Assembly (NCBI GenBank): GCA_010015655.1
Contig: ML976661.1
Coordinates: 359,682-423,681, forward strand
DNA length: 64,000 nt
Origin: Bimuria novae-zelandiae CBS 107.79
Taxonomy: Eukaryota > Ascomycota > Dothideomycetes > Pleosporales > Didymosphaeriaceae
Direction: 5' to 3'
Within the stretch, counting starts at the first letter, position 1. The number at the start of each line of letters is the position of its first letter. The translations under genes were made by a program, and so were the position numbers. A model generated the notes under the pieces. That model searched no databases, had not been told where the DNA came from, and saw only the letters and a list, made by a program, of their open reading frames with translations. Positions 22,801-33,731 of the stretch are shown here, piece by piece.

Positions 22801-25800
22801 TGCCTCGGCTATTAAACGAGTGCGTAGTAGTTCTAAATTAGGTACCTAGTAGCTCCCTCTATAGTAGAGGAATCTAGCGCTGTTTATCTAGCACTCTAAA
22901 ATTGCTACCTTAATCTTTAGTATTAATAGGAATTACTTTTATTCTTCCTAGACTGTAGTTTTTATAGCGTAAGATTTTTATTAGAAGTATTAGCTTTTAC
23001 TTTTACTTACAATATTTTTAATTAGCGGGTACCCCTATTTAGTCTAGCTAAGGCTACGCTACTAAGTTATTTAGTATAAATACTTTTACCTCCCCGCTCT
23101 AAAATAGGGAGGACCCTATTTAGATTATTTAACCTAAATAGTACCTCTAGTGCCTTAGCTCTAGTTTATATATAGCTTTTTATAATTATAGTCCTTACGC
23201 GTATAAGCAAGTCTAAGCGAAGATTCTTAATAAACTCTTATAATTAAAACGCCTTATAGCTATTATTAGTTAAAATTTATATTAATAACTATACCTACTA
23301 AGACTTTAGCCTTTTATTATTTACTTTTTACGCGACAGCGCGTCTTCTCTTAAATTTATTAACTTTAAGTAATAAATAAATATTATATTTATATTACTTA
23401 GGGTCTATACCTAGCAAATATGTTGTATTCTAAGTTTTTTCTTTTCTATAAAGTAATTAAGATTCTTATAGTCTATATATACTATTAGGTACTTTACGGC
23501 CTAATATATATAATCCTACTCCTCTACACACTTTACTATTACTAATATCTCCTTATTATAAATCGCGTAATTGTATTCCGCGGGGCTGTTTTTAACAGAG
23601 AAGTATACTACAGGCCTTAGTATACTTTTTTAATTATACTAAGAAAAGTAACCTTTTATAAACTATCCTAACGCGTTCGCTTCTAGGACGGAGTCCTTAT
23701 TAGGATTAAAGTAAGCTAGGACTAGCTTTATAATAAAAACTTTTTTAAGAAGTTAAACATATACTACTACTTTTACCTTTATTAAAGTCTTACGCTCTTC
23801 TTAGTAAGGTTAGTATAAAGGCTTATAATTTTAGAGAATTTTTTAATAAATTAGTAATAAAAGTTCACGAATCTAATAAAACTTTATACTTTTTTCATTA
23901 AGGTAGGCACTACTTACTTTTAAATAGCCTTAACTATTTTAGGATTTATGCTTACGCCTTTGCCTATAGTGATAATAAATTCTAAGTATTTAGTCTTTTT
24001 AACTCAGAATTCTAACTTTTTAATATTACACTATAGTCCTATAGCTACTAGCTTCTAGAATACCGTGCGGACCTTCTCCACATAATCTCTTTTTAACCCT
24101 AAGGAAAAGATTAGGACGTTATCTATATATATAAAGTAGGATTCGTCTAGGTGCTCCTTTAGTACCTAGTTTATATATTACTAAAATGTGCTAGGTGCGT
24201 TTAATAATCTAAATAAGACTACTAGCTATTTATAGAGGCTAAATTAAATTTAAAAGACAGTCTTTTACTCTTCTCCTTTTATAATATAGAGTTTATAGAA
24301 CGTCTAAATTATATCTAGCTTAAAAAACTATTTTGTCTTTACTAGTAACTAAAGTATTTTACTAACTAATAGTAATAGGTACTAGTTCTTCTTAAAGAGC
24401 GCGTTTAGCGCTTAATAATCTATATAGAACCTTAGTCTACCACTAGGTTTTTTAATAAATAACACCAGCGTAGCTACGCTAGATTTACTAACTTAAATAA
24501 AATTATAATTTAAATACTCTATTAGCTTTTTTTTAAGTACTAGGAGTTCCTCGTTTAATATATTATAAAGGGGGCTATAAGGTATTTCTAAAGTAGTGCT
24601 ATCTTTCTTTATTAGTAGAATGAAATAGTTAATTCTTATACTCTAATAAGGGGGTACGTAGTTTACCTCTTCTTTTAAAAATACTTTTAGAAGTTCTTAA
24701 ACTCCTTTAAAAGCGCCTCTCTTAGGTCTATTTTAAGTTTTAGGGTGGTTAATACCTTTTAAATATCCTTTAGTAACTCTATAAAGACCCTTAATCTATT
24801 TTATAACTTTTAGTTTTTTTAGTCTAACGCTAATAGGGCGCCTATAGTTATTTTTTATAAATTTTAAGGCGCTAATTTCCTTTACTTATTTTTAATACGT
24901 ACTCTAGTCTTCCCTATCTAAATAGACTTCGTAGCTAGGATTACGCTAACATAATTCTAAGTTAGCTATAGTTTACTTAAAATTATATTATACTCTTCTT
25001 CTCCTTTAAAGATCTATAACTAACACTATTTTATATAGTCCTCTATATTAATCTCCACCTCTATAGTCTAACTTATGTATAAGACCTAATTATTTACTTT
25101 AAGGATTTTAATCTTTCTTTTTAGGTTATTACGCTCTAGGCCTGCCTTTTAGATAAATATCTTAAAGATAAACCTATACGTTAAGTATTTAGAATTAATT
25201 ATTATAAATGTAAACGTAGTGTTATTTACTAGTAGATATATAATAATTAGTATTAAATTTAGCTACTTTTTTAAAAGTTATTATAATTTATCTTAAGATT
25301 CTTACTTAGATTTTTCTTCTCTTATCCGCGCCTTTAGGCAAGAAAACTTAGTGTTTTAACTTTTTATTAATAGTGTTTTTTATAAAGTTATCTTCTTTCT
25401 TAGCCCTTAGCTAGCTAGCCCGAGTTTTACTTAGCCTTTAAGCTAGTAGAAGGGAGCACTAACTTGCATAGTATCTTTTTTTACTATAATAAAAATAGGC
25501 GTCTTCTTTACCTCGCTTCTAGAGTACGCTCTTAGATATCTATATAGCCTATTCGCGCTTGCTCTCTCCTTTAGGCTTTCGCTGCGGGGCCCTTCTCGTT
25601 TTAACTTAGGAAGTAGGCTCCTAATCTATATTATTATTTATAGATACTTTCCCTTAGGGTCTTAGTTGTTATAAGTAGTTCTAAAATAGTTTTTTTTATA
25701 GAGGCTACCTAGTCTTATAGCCTCTATAAGATTTAATCCTAGCCTACTTCTATACTAATTATTTAATCCTAGAGGTCTTCTTATATAGCTTATTAGTAAA

Positions 25801-26838
25801 AAACTTTTAATATTTTTTTATTATCTATTTCTTTAGCTTTATAGCTAATTAGTTAAATAGTATATTAAAGCTACTTAGTTTTATTACTTCTTATTAGAGC
25901 CTATAAAGTTTATTTTAAATAATTTCGTCCTTTATTAAGTTTTAAAATAGGTTTTTTAAGCATGCCTAAAATTCTCTTATAGTATAATTAGGATTCTTTT
26001 TAATATATACTAGGCTAATAGAGGCCGCGCGTCATTCTAGGCAACTTATAATATACTTTAAAAGGCTTTTAAGAACCTCCTTATTTTCTTAAATCTTATA
26101 GTCTATTTATGCTTATTAAATACGCTATTAGTTCTATTCTCTCTTAAATAGAGGTAGGTTTATTACTTTAAGCTACTAAGAAGCTATGCGTTTACTACTT
26201 TAAGTAGTTAATACTTAACTTAAACTTGCTTAGGCTATAAGTAATAATTAGTTTATTATTTAAGTAATTTATATAATTATTTCTACGCTGAAAAATAAGG
26301 GTAAAGTAAAGATACTTATTATAGGCGTTAGCTTTTTTACTATTCTCTTATTTCGCTTTCTTTTTTTAGGAAAAGAATAGTTTTCTATAGTACTTTTATT
26401 TTACTTATTACCTATAACTATGCTAGAGTCCTCTTGTTTTATAAGGTGCTAGATATGGCGTATCTACTCCCCTTAAGTAGGTAGATTGTACCCTTCCTGC
26501 AATAGTTTTATATAGAGTCTCTCCTCTAGATAGGCTCCTCCTAATCTATTTATAATAAGGCCACGCGTTCGTGTAACTTATGCTCTTAATTATAAGCGTA
26601 TACCCTTTATAAAGGGCTTAGCCTACCTTTTTATATTCTATTTTATTTAATTAAGCACCTATTAGAGCCTTTATTTTTTTTAATTACTTACTAAGAGGGA
26701 GCTTAGTCTTTCTTTTAGGTCGTAGCTTCTACTTAAAACTACTACTTTATTTAGTAATTAGTAAAATAGAAGAGATAGTTATCCCGTAATAATTACTTTT
26801 AAAAATAAATAAATAAATAAATGAATGAATAAATTTAA

Positions 26839-27079
26839 TATAAGGGGGCTTTAGGCGTAGGGGACCTAAAATACTAAAAAAATATAAATAAATTTAATAA
26901 AAAGTTTAAGTAGCTCCTTTTCACGCTATATATATAGCTCCTAAGTAAAAAGAACTAACCTTAAAAAGGCTAGGTCCATTTCCTAATACTTTAAAGGTAT
27001 CCTAATAGCTCCTAGAGTTACTTAAGGCTTAGGCTACGAGGTTTCTCAGCCGAGTACTTTAGAGGCCTAGCCTCTAATA
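26839..27079 (-). repeat. 5' LTR of the third Ty3/gypsy element
   Basis: This 241-bp copy pairs with 19,563-19,803. Its inner end (near 26,839) is heavily mutated and its outer end (near 27,079) is spared (CGAGGTTTCTCAGCCGAG), the mirror of the other copy. Confidence 0.92.
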
Positions 27080-27602
27080 ATAATAGCCTATAGTAGTCGC
27101 AGACGCTTAATAACACTTTTAAATTTAGGTTATAACTAACGCTAGTAAAGGAGAAGATTTAGAGGCACCTAAATAGTTTCCTAATAAGTATAGTTAAGGC
27201 CTTTAAAAAATAGTAAAAAGCGTAATAGTAGTAGCGTATAAGCTAGTATTAGCGTAAAAGTAAATTACTAAGCTTTAAGCTACTAATAAGGCTACTACGC
27301 GATAGAAATTATATAAAAAAAAGTAACTATAATAAGAAAAAGTCTTTATAGCTAAAGAAAGCTAGTAGCTAGCTACTTTAAAGGACTTTACAGCGCGTAG
27401 TAATAAAATGAAAATAAACAAAAAAGTACGCGCTAATAAAAGTAAATTAACTTAATAGTACTATAAATATTATGGTAAGACTAGGTATAATTCGCGAACG
27501 TATAAAAATAATATAAAAGTAGATTCTAAGTAGATTAGCCTATTATAATTTCTTATAATTATTTATGCGCGTTCTATACTATCGTGTAGAGTATAGGTTT
27601 TG

Positions 27603-27644
27603 GTGGGGTCTTAGCATTTTCGGACACTCGCTTGTGGAGTACGT
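27603..27644 (-). repeat. Right terminal inverted repeat of the pogo-like element
   Basis: This is the reverse complement of the left end, ending CTTGTGGAGTACGT immediately before TA at 27,645-27,646. Confidence 0.88.
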
Positions 27645-27646
27645 TA

Positions 27647-28281
27647 TTATTTGTCTTTATTATCCTATTTACATGCAGCGTGTACTTAATCTCTACATTA
27701 TATAAAGGGCTAGGTACTAGCGACGATGCACGCGGCGGCGAGGAGGGTACTACTATAGTAGTAGTAGCGATAGTAGGCGGTACAGGCGTAGGCGTAGGCG
27801 TAGGTGTGGAAGGCAGAGACGATAATAGTGGCGGACCTAATAGGTTTAGTAGTAGGCCTAGGAACTGTCTGCTTAGGGAGTCCTCGCGGGTGTTATAAGA
27901 CGCTATTTTTAACTTATTAGACTAGCGGGCTTACTAATAAGTTTATAAATAGTAGCCTTTATCTTACGTGTACTAGTTATTATAGCAAGAGCCTTTATTT
28001 AAAGTTAATAGTAATAGGTTTCCTTTAGCGTACGTAGGACTTAGGTATAGCCTTAATAATAGGTATATAGGTTATGCCTATATAAGAACGCGTTTAGTAA
28101 TAGGGTAGTATAGCGCGTTATTTAGGGCGTCTAAGAAGGTCTCGCGCAACTATAATACTAAGAAAAAGTTAGTATAGATGTATTTATAGCTTTAATTAAC
28201 GTAGTAAAGGTAATAAGACACGTACTATTAGCTTTTAGATATCGTGTATAAAGTGGCTGGCGCGCGAAAATAATTAAGGTT
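27647..28281. other. Unassigned transition stretch between transposons and gene-bearing DNA
   Basis: This is mixed-composition sequence with a GC-richer pocket at 27,715-27,895. On the minus strand that pocket reads as a Pro/Thr-rich segment without stops (PSTPTPTPTPVPPT). Beyond it the sequence is AT-rich until about 28,255, where composition changes abruptly to normal. I recognise no gene. Confidence 0.4.
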
Positions 28282-29139
28282 TTGCCAAAATATCCCTCGA
28301 TTTTCGAGCACAACAGATGTCGCCTCACCAAGCTCGAGCGTGCACGCGACGTTCTCGACGAAGAGACACGGACGAAGGGTGACGACGAGACCAAACAGGC
28401 ATCACGGAGATGTGAAACGTTGATGAAGCACGCAATAGATGTAAGTCGATCAAAAGGGATGAGAGTCGCATCGTTGGATGAGTTGAACAGCTTGTTGGCG
28501 GAATACTGTGAGTTCGAATCTGGCGAGCATTCCAGCTTCTGAACTGAGACAGTACGTACCTAGATCATGCTCTAATCAGGCAAGCATAGATTGCTGATTT
28601 CAAACACCCAAGTCGTAGAGTTCGTGAGAAGTATTTGGACGGCAAGGCAGTTGAACATATCGCATCGCCTGCACCCGCAGAAACTATCGTAGGAAGTAAC
28701 CCGCCTATGCGTCTCATTAACGGACGGGCGAAACACTTTCTCGAGGACAAATTGGACCTCATAGCGCTCCAAAAAGAATAGGAAGAAGACCACCTCTCAC
28801 GGATGCTGCGAGATCACTGGCTGTTCAAAGAGCGCATAAGCAATGACCCACTCGATCGGACAACCGTCTACAAAAATCACCATGTCACCCGCACCGTAGC
28901 CGCCATTAGCACAACCCTGGCAGCGATCCAGCTCATCGCAACTATAATCAGACTGTACAGTGTCACAAACCCGAAAGCAAAAACTAGGTCTAGTAGCGCT
29001 GTACACTCTCTTGTTCGCTGTCAGTGTGGCCTTGTTAACAAACGCACGACGGGCTGAAGTTTTCGCTGCTACAGCGGCATATGCTGCGGTGCTCGTCGTT
29101 TTCGTGAGCGGTGACCTCGGTGGCTCTAGAAGCGAGTAA
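28282..29139 (+). pseudogene. DUF6594-like membrane protein gene, broken
   Basis: The 3' half encodes the hallmark C-terminus of fungal DUF6594 proteins, with several hydrophobic helices: FLEDKLDLIALQKE, then RTVAAISTTLAAIQLIATII, then LLTNARRAEVFAATAAYAAV, ending at TAA 29,137-29,139. The 5' part (from ATG 28,282) is a Lys/Glu-rich helical region. Three lesions separate the parts: an in-frame TGA at 28,540-28,542 just before a likely intron (about 28,552-28,589), an in-frame TAG near 28,779 after ALQKE, and a one-base shift near 28,986. The first two are what C-to-T changes at CGA and CAG would give. The function of the family is unknown. The gene abuts the transposon block, which fits RIP leaking from the repeats. 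Confidence 0.65.
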
Positions 29140-29310
29140 TGCCTCGTTTAGCTGGACGACGGGATGTTCAAGATAGTGCGGTGTTCAACCTAATGAACCA
29201 AACGAGGACCATGCCATGAAAATTCCAACACATAACCCGTGAACCATTCATTCTATTTTCTATTCGTATCAGGTCATTAAATTCGTTGCTAAACCATCCT
29301 CACTACCCCT

Positions 29311-31853
29311 TTACGGCTGCCACATCTTCGCTGTCCTCGGCCAAACCCTCTTATACAGACTCACTGCCACGGCATCCATCGGATTGATCTTCCCATCGAA
29401 CGTCGCCTTGAAGTACCCATGCGTACCCAAACTCTCTTTGATGAAGCCACTGCGGCCTCGCCGCGTCCACAACGGCAGGCTCTTAAACCACTTGACGTCT
29501 CTGTCGTTGAAGAACATGTAGCGCACCGTGACGATGCGCTTGTTGATCTTGTAGGGGTGGCCGGTGAGAATGATGCGCTTGGCGATGACGCGGTTGAGGG
29601 AGGGAGGGAGGGAAGTGCCAGTGCCGATGAGTTTGAGAGGTGAGGATGACGAAGTGGAGGTGTGCTGCACGTTGGAGTCGGGCTCGGAGGCTGAGGATGC
29701 GGTGCGCTGGAAGTAGAGTACGGGTACGTTGCCCCAGGTAATGGGACCGATGAAGGAGGCGATTGCGGAGCGACCAGGATGCAAATAGCGATCGAACTTG
29801 TGTACGTCATTAGGCGTGTTGCCAGCCTGAGAGAAGAGCTATGGCAAGTTAGTTCGGTCCACTCCTGATGATATGGAAGTAAACCTACCGGATTGATGAC
29901 CATCCGCCGTGGTCCGCATTGCACAATCATCTCCGTCTTAGACTTGATGGGACCTTCGTACTCTGAGCTGAGCAATATGCTGTAGTTGCATGCCGTCCTC
30001 TTGTGTTCGTGACGTAGTAAAGAGAACAATGCTATTGGCCTCGAGCCTTGCAATGGGAGTGGCACGCCGCGTATATGTACGTTGACTCTCGTTCCAGGCT
30101 TGACACCGCCAGCCCATGCTTCTCGCATGAACTTCGTGGCTGTTCTCTTGTAGTCTGAAATTTCCAGCAATCGAGCCCACTCTTCGGGCTCGTATGGCTT
30201 GTCCTCGTCCTTTTCCCAGACACTTGTCCTTAGACTCTTCAGCCCTCGGTACCGAATCAGACGCTCACGGGCATCGACATTAGGGTGGAGCTCGATTTCG
30301 TCGGGGAACTCTAGGTCCTCTTCCGCTTCGGTTTTTCGAGATTGCCGGTAAGCCTCAATCTGCGCTGCTTCATCTTCTGGGGTGGGATCTAGGAACATCT
30401 CCGATTGCGGATACTCTGAAGGGCCAGCTTCGGTCATTGCCCGACCGTCTACATCCATGCCCTCGATTCCATCAGCAGGCTCCGCGCGTTCGTTTTCGCC
30501 AACCTTTTCTGTGTCTTCCATGTCTTCATCGAAATCTTCCAGGTCAGACCCCGAGTCGGAAACATCCTCCAGGTACCATGCACTCTGGTATTTGCTAGTA
30601 CCCTTTGGTAATCTTTTGGGACGCTTTGGTGCGTCTTCTTCCTCGTCGTCGGAAAAGTAGTGGTGATCGTCCAAGAGCACGCCTTTCCGTTCCGAAGGTG
30701 CTACGGATGCCGCATAGTTTGTGACGTCGTTCATGATGGTTTCTTCAGGCGCAAGCTCGGCCAAGTCGTCTTGGTCTTCACCGGCGTGGTCCAGCACTTC
30801 TTCGCTGTTGCCCGAATCGACTGTCATGGCATCATCCTTCGCCTTCTTGCGGGTTTCTAACGGTGCAGCCATAATCCTGTCAATCTGGAAGTCGCCCCAA
30901 TCGCCGACCTGGAGTAAACGGTCCGCCTTGAGACCTTGTCCCCGCACCACGCCGGTCAACACAACCTCGCCAGTACCATTCTCATTGGCGGGAGATTTGC
31001 CGCCTGGCCAGGCAATGTCTTCGACGAACATGTAACTTCTCTGGTCACGCCACTTGACGCCTTTCGTTGTGGTAGTGCATAGCGATCGCACGAGGTTTGA
31101 AGACTCCTGTCGAGAATCGAGGGAGAAGACGCGCTCAGTTGTCGGAAGCCAGTGCGTGATGTATGATTTTAAAGAAGCCACGACCTGCGGTCTTCGTTTC
31201 GCAGGCTCGATAGAGTCCAAGGCCTGGACCACGGTGAAGCAGTTGGATATACCTTGGCTCTCCACCGACTTCAGTATTATCTCGCCCTCTTCATCCACCT
31301 CCTCTTGCCCTGAAAGTATGAAAACCACAAAGTCGGCAACTCGACAGGCATCCAGGGACGCCAGCAGATCCCGCTGCACGACTAAATATTGAACCTTTTG
31401 CTTAAATCGGTCGACGTCCACGCGCGTCCAACCAGCCTCTGGTACCTCTTCGTTGATGTCCAGGCTCGCATTCAGGCTCTGGACTGCGGCGGCGGCCGAT
31501 ACGTCTGGACAGAGCGGTATGACAGCCACGACCCTCGGCGCACCATCCTTGCCGTTGAAGACATTCGTAGCCTTTGCATGCTCGTGGTCCTTGTTTATGC
31601 GCATCTGCTTCGCTCGGTTGCGGCGGTCGAACTTGGACATGACTTGCTGGTGGGGCGTCTTGCGGCTTCCTCTTTCGAGGCTTTCCACTTTTCCTGGAAG
31701 AGATATTAGAATAGTTTCACGTAAAAGGCGCAAATACGGACCTTTGGACAGCTCCTTCAGCGCACCCTTGGAAGCATGCTTGGACTTGAAGGGCTTCTGG
31801 GGCTGCTTCGTCGTGCTGCGGTGGTGGTGGTGCTGCGTCGTGATGGGCGCCAT
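29311..31853 (-). CDS. TSR1: Ribosome biogenesis protein Tsr1
   Basis: Three exons (31,853-31,742; 31,693-29,889; 29,838-29,311) join across 48- and 50-bp introns into 814 residues, close to yeast Tsr1 (788). The protein starts MAPITTQHHHH and has the typical basic N-terminus with SKFDRRNRAKQMR. A degenerate GTPase-like region follows (VVAVIPLCPDVSA; YLVVQRDLLASLDACRVADF), then an acidic linker (DEDMEDTEKV) and a conserved C-terminus (FIGPITWGNVPVLYF, then KRIILTGHPYKINKRIVTVR). Tsr1 is a Bms1-like assembly factor without GTPase activity that accompanies pre-40S particles in late maturation. An upstream ATG at 32,030 is in frame, but the start at 31,853 fits the family. It shares a 279-bp divergent promoter with ISA1. 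Identification is by motif and overall likeness. Confidence 0.93.
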
Positions 31854-32132
31854 GTTTCCGCTGCCACCGGCTTTGAATCTGTAGGGGAGCGCCAGCTTGA
31901 GGGCGAGTGTGTTTTTGCCTCTGGCTGTTCCCCCCCCACTTCCATAATTTTGTGCGTTATCGATAAAAATCTTGGCAGCCCGGGCCAATCGGAGAAGGCT
32001 TGATAATCCGGAATAACCCGCAGATGACATACGCAGTGAAAGACACCCAACACAGCCAACCCTACCTCCCCGTCTCTCCTCGCCCTCTCCACACTTGATC
32101 GTACCACATTAGGCTCCGCTGCCTTTGCGATC
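31854..32132. promoter_or_regulatory. Divergent promoter between TSR1 and ISA1
   Basis: These 279 bases separate two opposite start codons, so they must contain both 5' regions. The strand leading to ISA1 has pyrimidine-rich runs (for example CTACCTCCCCGTCTCTCC near 32,063). No specific binding site was recognised. Confidence 0.6.
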
Positions 32133-32922
32133 ATGTCTTTCCCCAGAACAACACGGACCCTCGCCCGCTCCTCCGTCTCCGCCGTCGCAAAATTCGCCCC
32201 TTCGTCATCCGCTCCGCGCTCGTGTCCTCGGTGTTTCCGCGCCTTCTCCAGCGCAGCGCTGTACCGTCAGTCTTGGAAGCGGCAATTGCAGACTGCCAGC
32301 GCATATCATCCGTCGACGCTACACCCGGACCTCCCACCGCGCAACTTTGGTGTGCCCGATACTTCAATAGCCGGCGGGAAACCAAATCTCAATGACTCGG
32401 CGCCAGCGCGAACAGCACAGGAACAGCAGAATGCAGCTGCCACGCAAGAGCGCCCGAGTGTGAGCATACCAGAAGGCGAGGCACAGAAGAGTCAACCGGC
32501 GTCGACGAAACCTCTTCGACCTCGCAAGTACAACTTTGGCAAACGCAAAGCTGTGATTAAGCTTTCCGACTCGGCAGTGTCGCATTTGAGGGAGCTGCTC
32601 GAACAACCAGAACCGAAGCTCATACGGATAGGCACAAAAGCAAAGGGGTGCTCTGGACTGGCATACCATCTGGAATACGTGGATAAGCCATCGCCCCTTG
32701 ACGAACAAGTGGAACAGGACGGCGTCAAGGTTCTGATCGATAACAAGGCATTGCTTAACATCATTGGAAGTGAAATGGACTGGTTGGAGGACAAGCTCAA
32801 CGAGCGCTTCGTGTTCAGGAACCCGAACATCAGTAAGTTGATCCCACGAGCATTCCTACACTCTGGCTAACGTGCACCCAGCTGAGCAATGCGGATGCGG
32901 AGAATCCTTCAGCGTGGGGTAG
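32133..32922 (+). CDS. ISA1: Mitochondrial iron-sulfur assembly protein Isa1 (A-type carrier)
   Basis: Two exons (32,133-32,832 and 32,882-32,922) flank a 49-bp intron (GTAAGT...CCAG) and give 246 residues. The N-terminal part, about 130 residues rich in Ser, Arg and Ala, looks like a mitochondrial targeting and linker region. The A-type/HesB domain follows (VIKLSDSAVSHLRELL). The three cluster-ligand cysteines are present: GCSGLAYHLEY in the middle, and CGCG in the last exon (EQCGCGESFSV). GSEMDWLEDKLNERFVFRNPN matches Isa1 better than Isa2. Isa1 acts with Isa2 and Iba57 in making [4Fe-4S] clusters in the mitochondrial matrix. Without the intron the protein would lose its last two ligands, which supports the splice. 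Confidence 0.94.
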
Positions 32923-33040
32923 ACGTGCATACGGAAGCCGTCCTTGTACCAGCTTCATTTCAGCATTGCTAGCCATCGCATTACATACCCGGCGTTATAT
33001 ACCGGCATTTCCACATGGAAGTGGTTTACAGTTGCATCTA

Positions 33041-33478
33041 TCACTTGTACGCAAAGTTCCCGGGCTCGAAGTTCACCACCTGTAGATGTGCCAGGAGCTC
33101 TCCCACATGATTCTTGAACTCGTTATGTGCTGGGTCCTTGTCGACATAATAATCTCTATCCTCGGCATCCTCGAATTCCACAACGAAGGCGTGTGTGTAG
33201 GGTTTCTGTCACAATATTAGTACAATATAAACATAGGATGGACCATACAGTACCGCAAGGCCTTCAGGAGAGTTGTTCCCGCCGGCTTTCAGAGACTTAA
33301 TGTACGGCTTAGAGGATGTCGGGTGGACGCATTGCTGTTCGAGATGCTGCAGCCGGTTGAAAGTCTGCGGGAGGGTAAGACATGTATCTGGCAAAGCATA
33401 AGATACACTTACTTCCACGATTTGCTCTTCAGATACCGTGGGCTTGAAGCCGAAGAACACCACATGAGTTATGGCCAT
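33041..33478 (-). CDS. Dabb (stress-responsive A/B barrel) domain protein
   Basis: Three exons (33,478-33,413; 33,364-33,254; 33,205-33,041) with two introns of exactly 48 bp, all in phase 0, give 113 residues. The protein reads MAITHVVFFGFKP at the start, PYIKSLKAGGNNSPEG in the middle, then KPYTHAFVVEFEDAEDRDYY and DPAHNEFKNHV. This is the classic dimeric ferredoxin-like barrel layout, with the His near the start (ITHVV) and the YVDKDPAHxxF block. Members include plant stress proteins and polyketide cyclases such as olivetolic acid cyclase, but most fungal ones have no known role. It lies directly downstream of the PKS on the same strand, 254 bp away. Its upstream region lacks the cluster motif, so membership in the cluster is doubtful. 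Confidence 0.88.
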
Positions 33479-33731
33479 TGTAGAGGATGCTCTGCGTCTG
33501 AATGTGATCCGACTGTGTTATAAAGCAGGACGTTGACCGGACCGGAGATACCATAGCCTTATGACGCGGAGGACGTGCCAAGACATCCACTTAGGCAATT
33601 CCACCAACTCAGAAGGCGCACGGTGTGGATCAAAATGGTCAATACCTAACCTACGAATCGTTGGCTGCTCGACCTAATACAAAAAAAAAATACAGCGACA
33701 ATGATGGTATACGGACACACAACAAGCCGCA

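Larger units (their letters stand above)
19563..27079 (-). mobile_element. Third complete RIP-mutated Ty3/gypsy retrotransposon, minus strand
   Basis: Two 241-bp LTRs (19,563-19,803 and 26,839-27,079) and the target duplication ATAAT (19,558-19,562 and 27,080-27,084) bound the 7,517-bp element. Coding sense is on the minus strand: a reverse transcriptase reading YIDNVLIFSLG near 24,130, followed at lower coordinates by AEYNYAIYNKEIL (RNase H region, about 23,560). That order gives a 5' LTR at the right and a 3' LTR at the left. Stops are abundant. It is inserted in the 3' part of the pogo-like transposase gene, so it is the younger of the two. Confidence 0.92.
18288..27644 (+). mobile_element. 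Fot1/pogo-like DNA transposon, interrupted by a gypsy element
   Basis: The ends are inverted repeats beginning ACGTACTCCACAAGCGAG, flanked by TA on both sides (18,286-18,287 and 27,645-27,646), the target choice of the Tc1/mariner/pogo superfamily. Removing the nested gypsy element and its duplication leaves about 1.84 kb, normal for Fot1-like elements. The plus strand from about 18,340 to 19,560 is a decayed DDE transposase: VIIQYILNLDIQGLPPQ (about 18,573), FNKTSFIIGII for the usual FDETGF block (about 18,860), LPFTIFQGKH (about 19,015), and LLDIGCFLPLKKAY near 19,310. After the nested element, 27,080-27,560 continues the tail, including a decayed zinc-knuckle-like YYGKTRYNSRTY. Stops throughout make it dead. 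Confidence 0.9.

Noticed and set aside
27632..27898. Plus-strand ORF of 88 codons with Gly/Val repeats
   Set aside because: It starts inside the pogo-like terminal repeat and its repeats mirror a Pro/Thr-rich reading on the other strand. I cannot support a gene.
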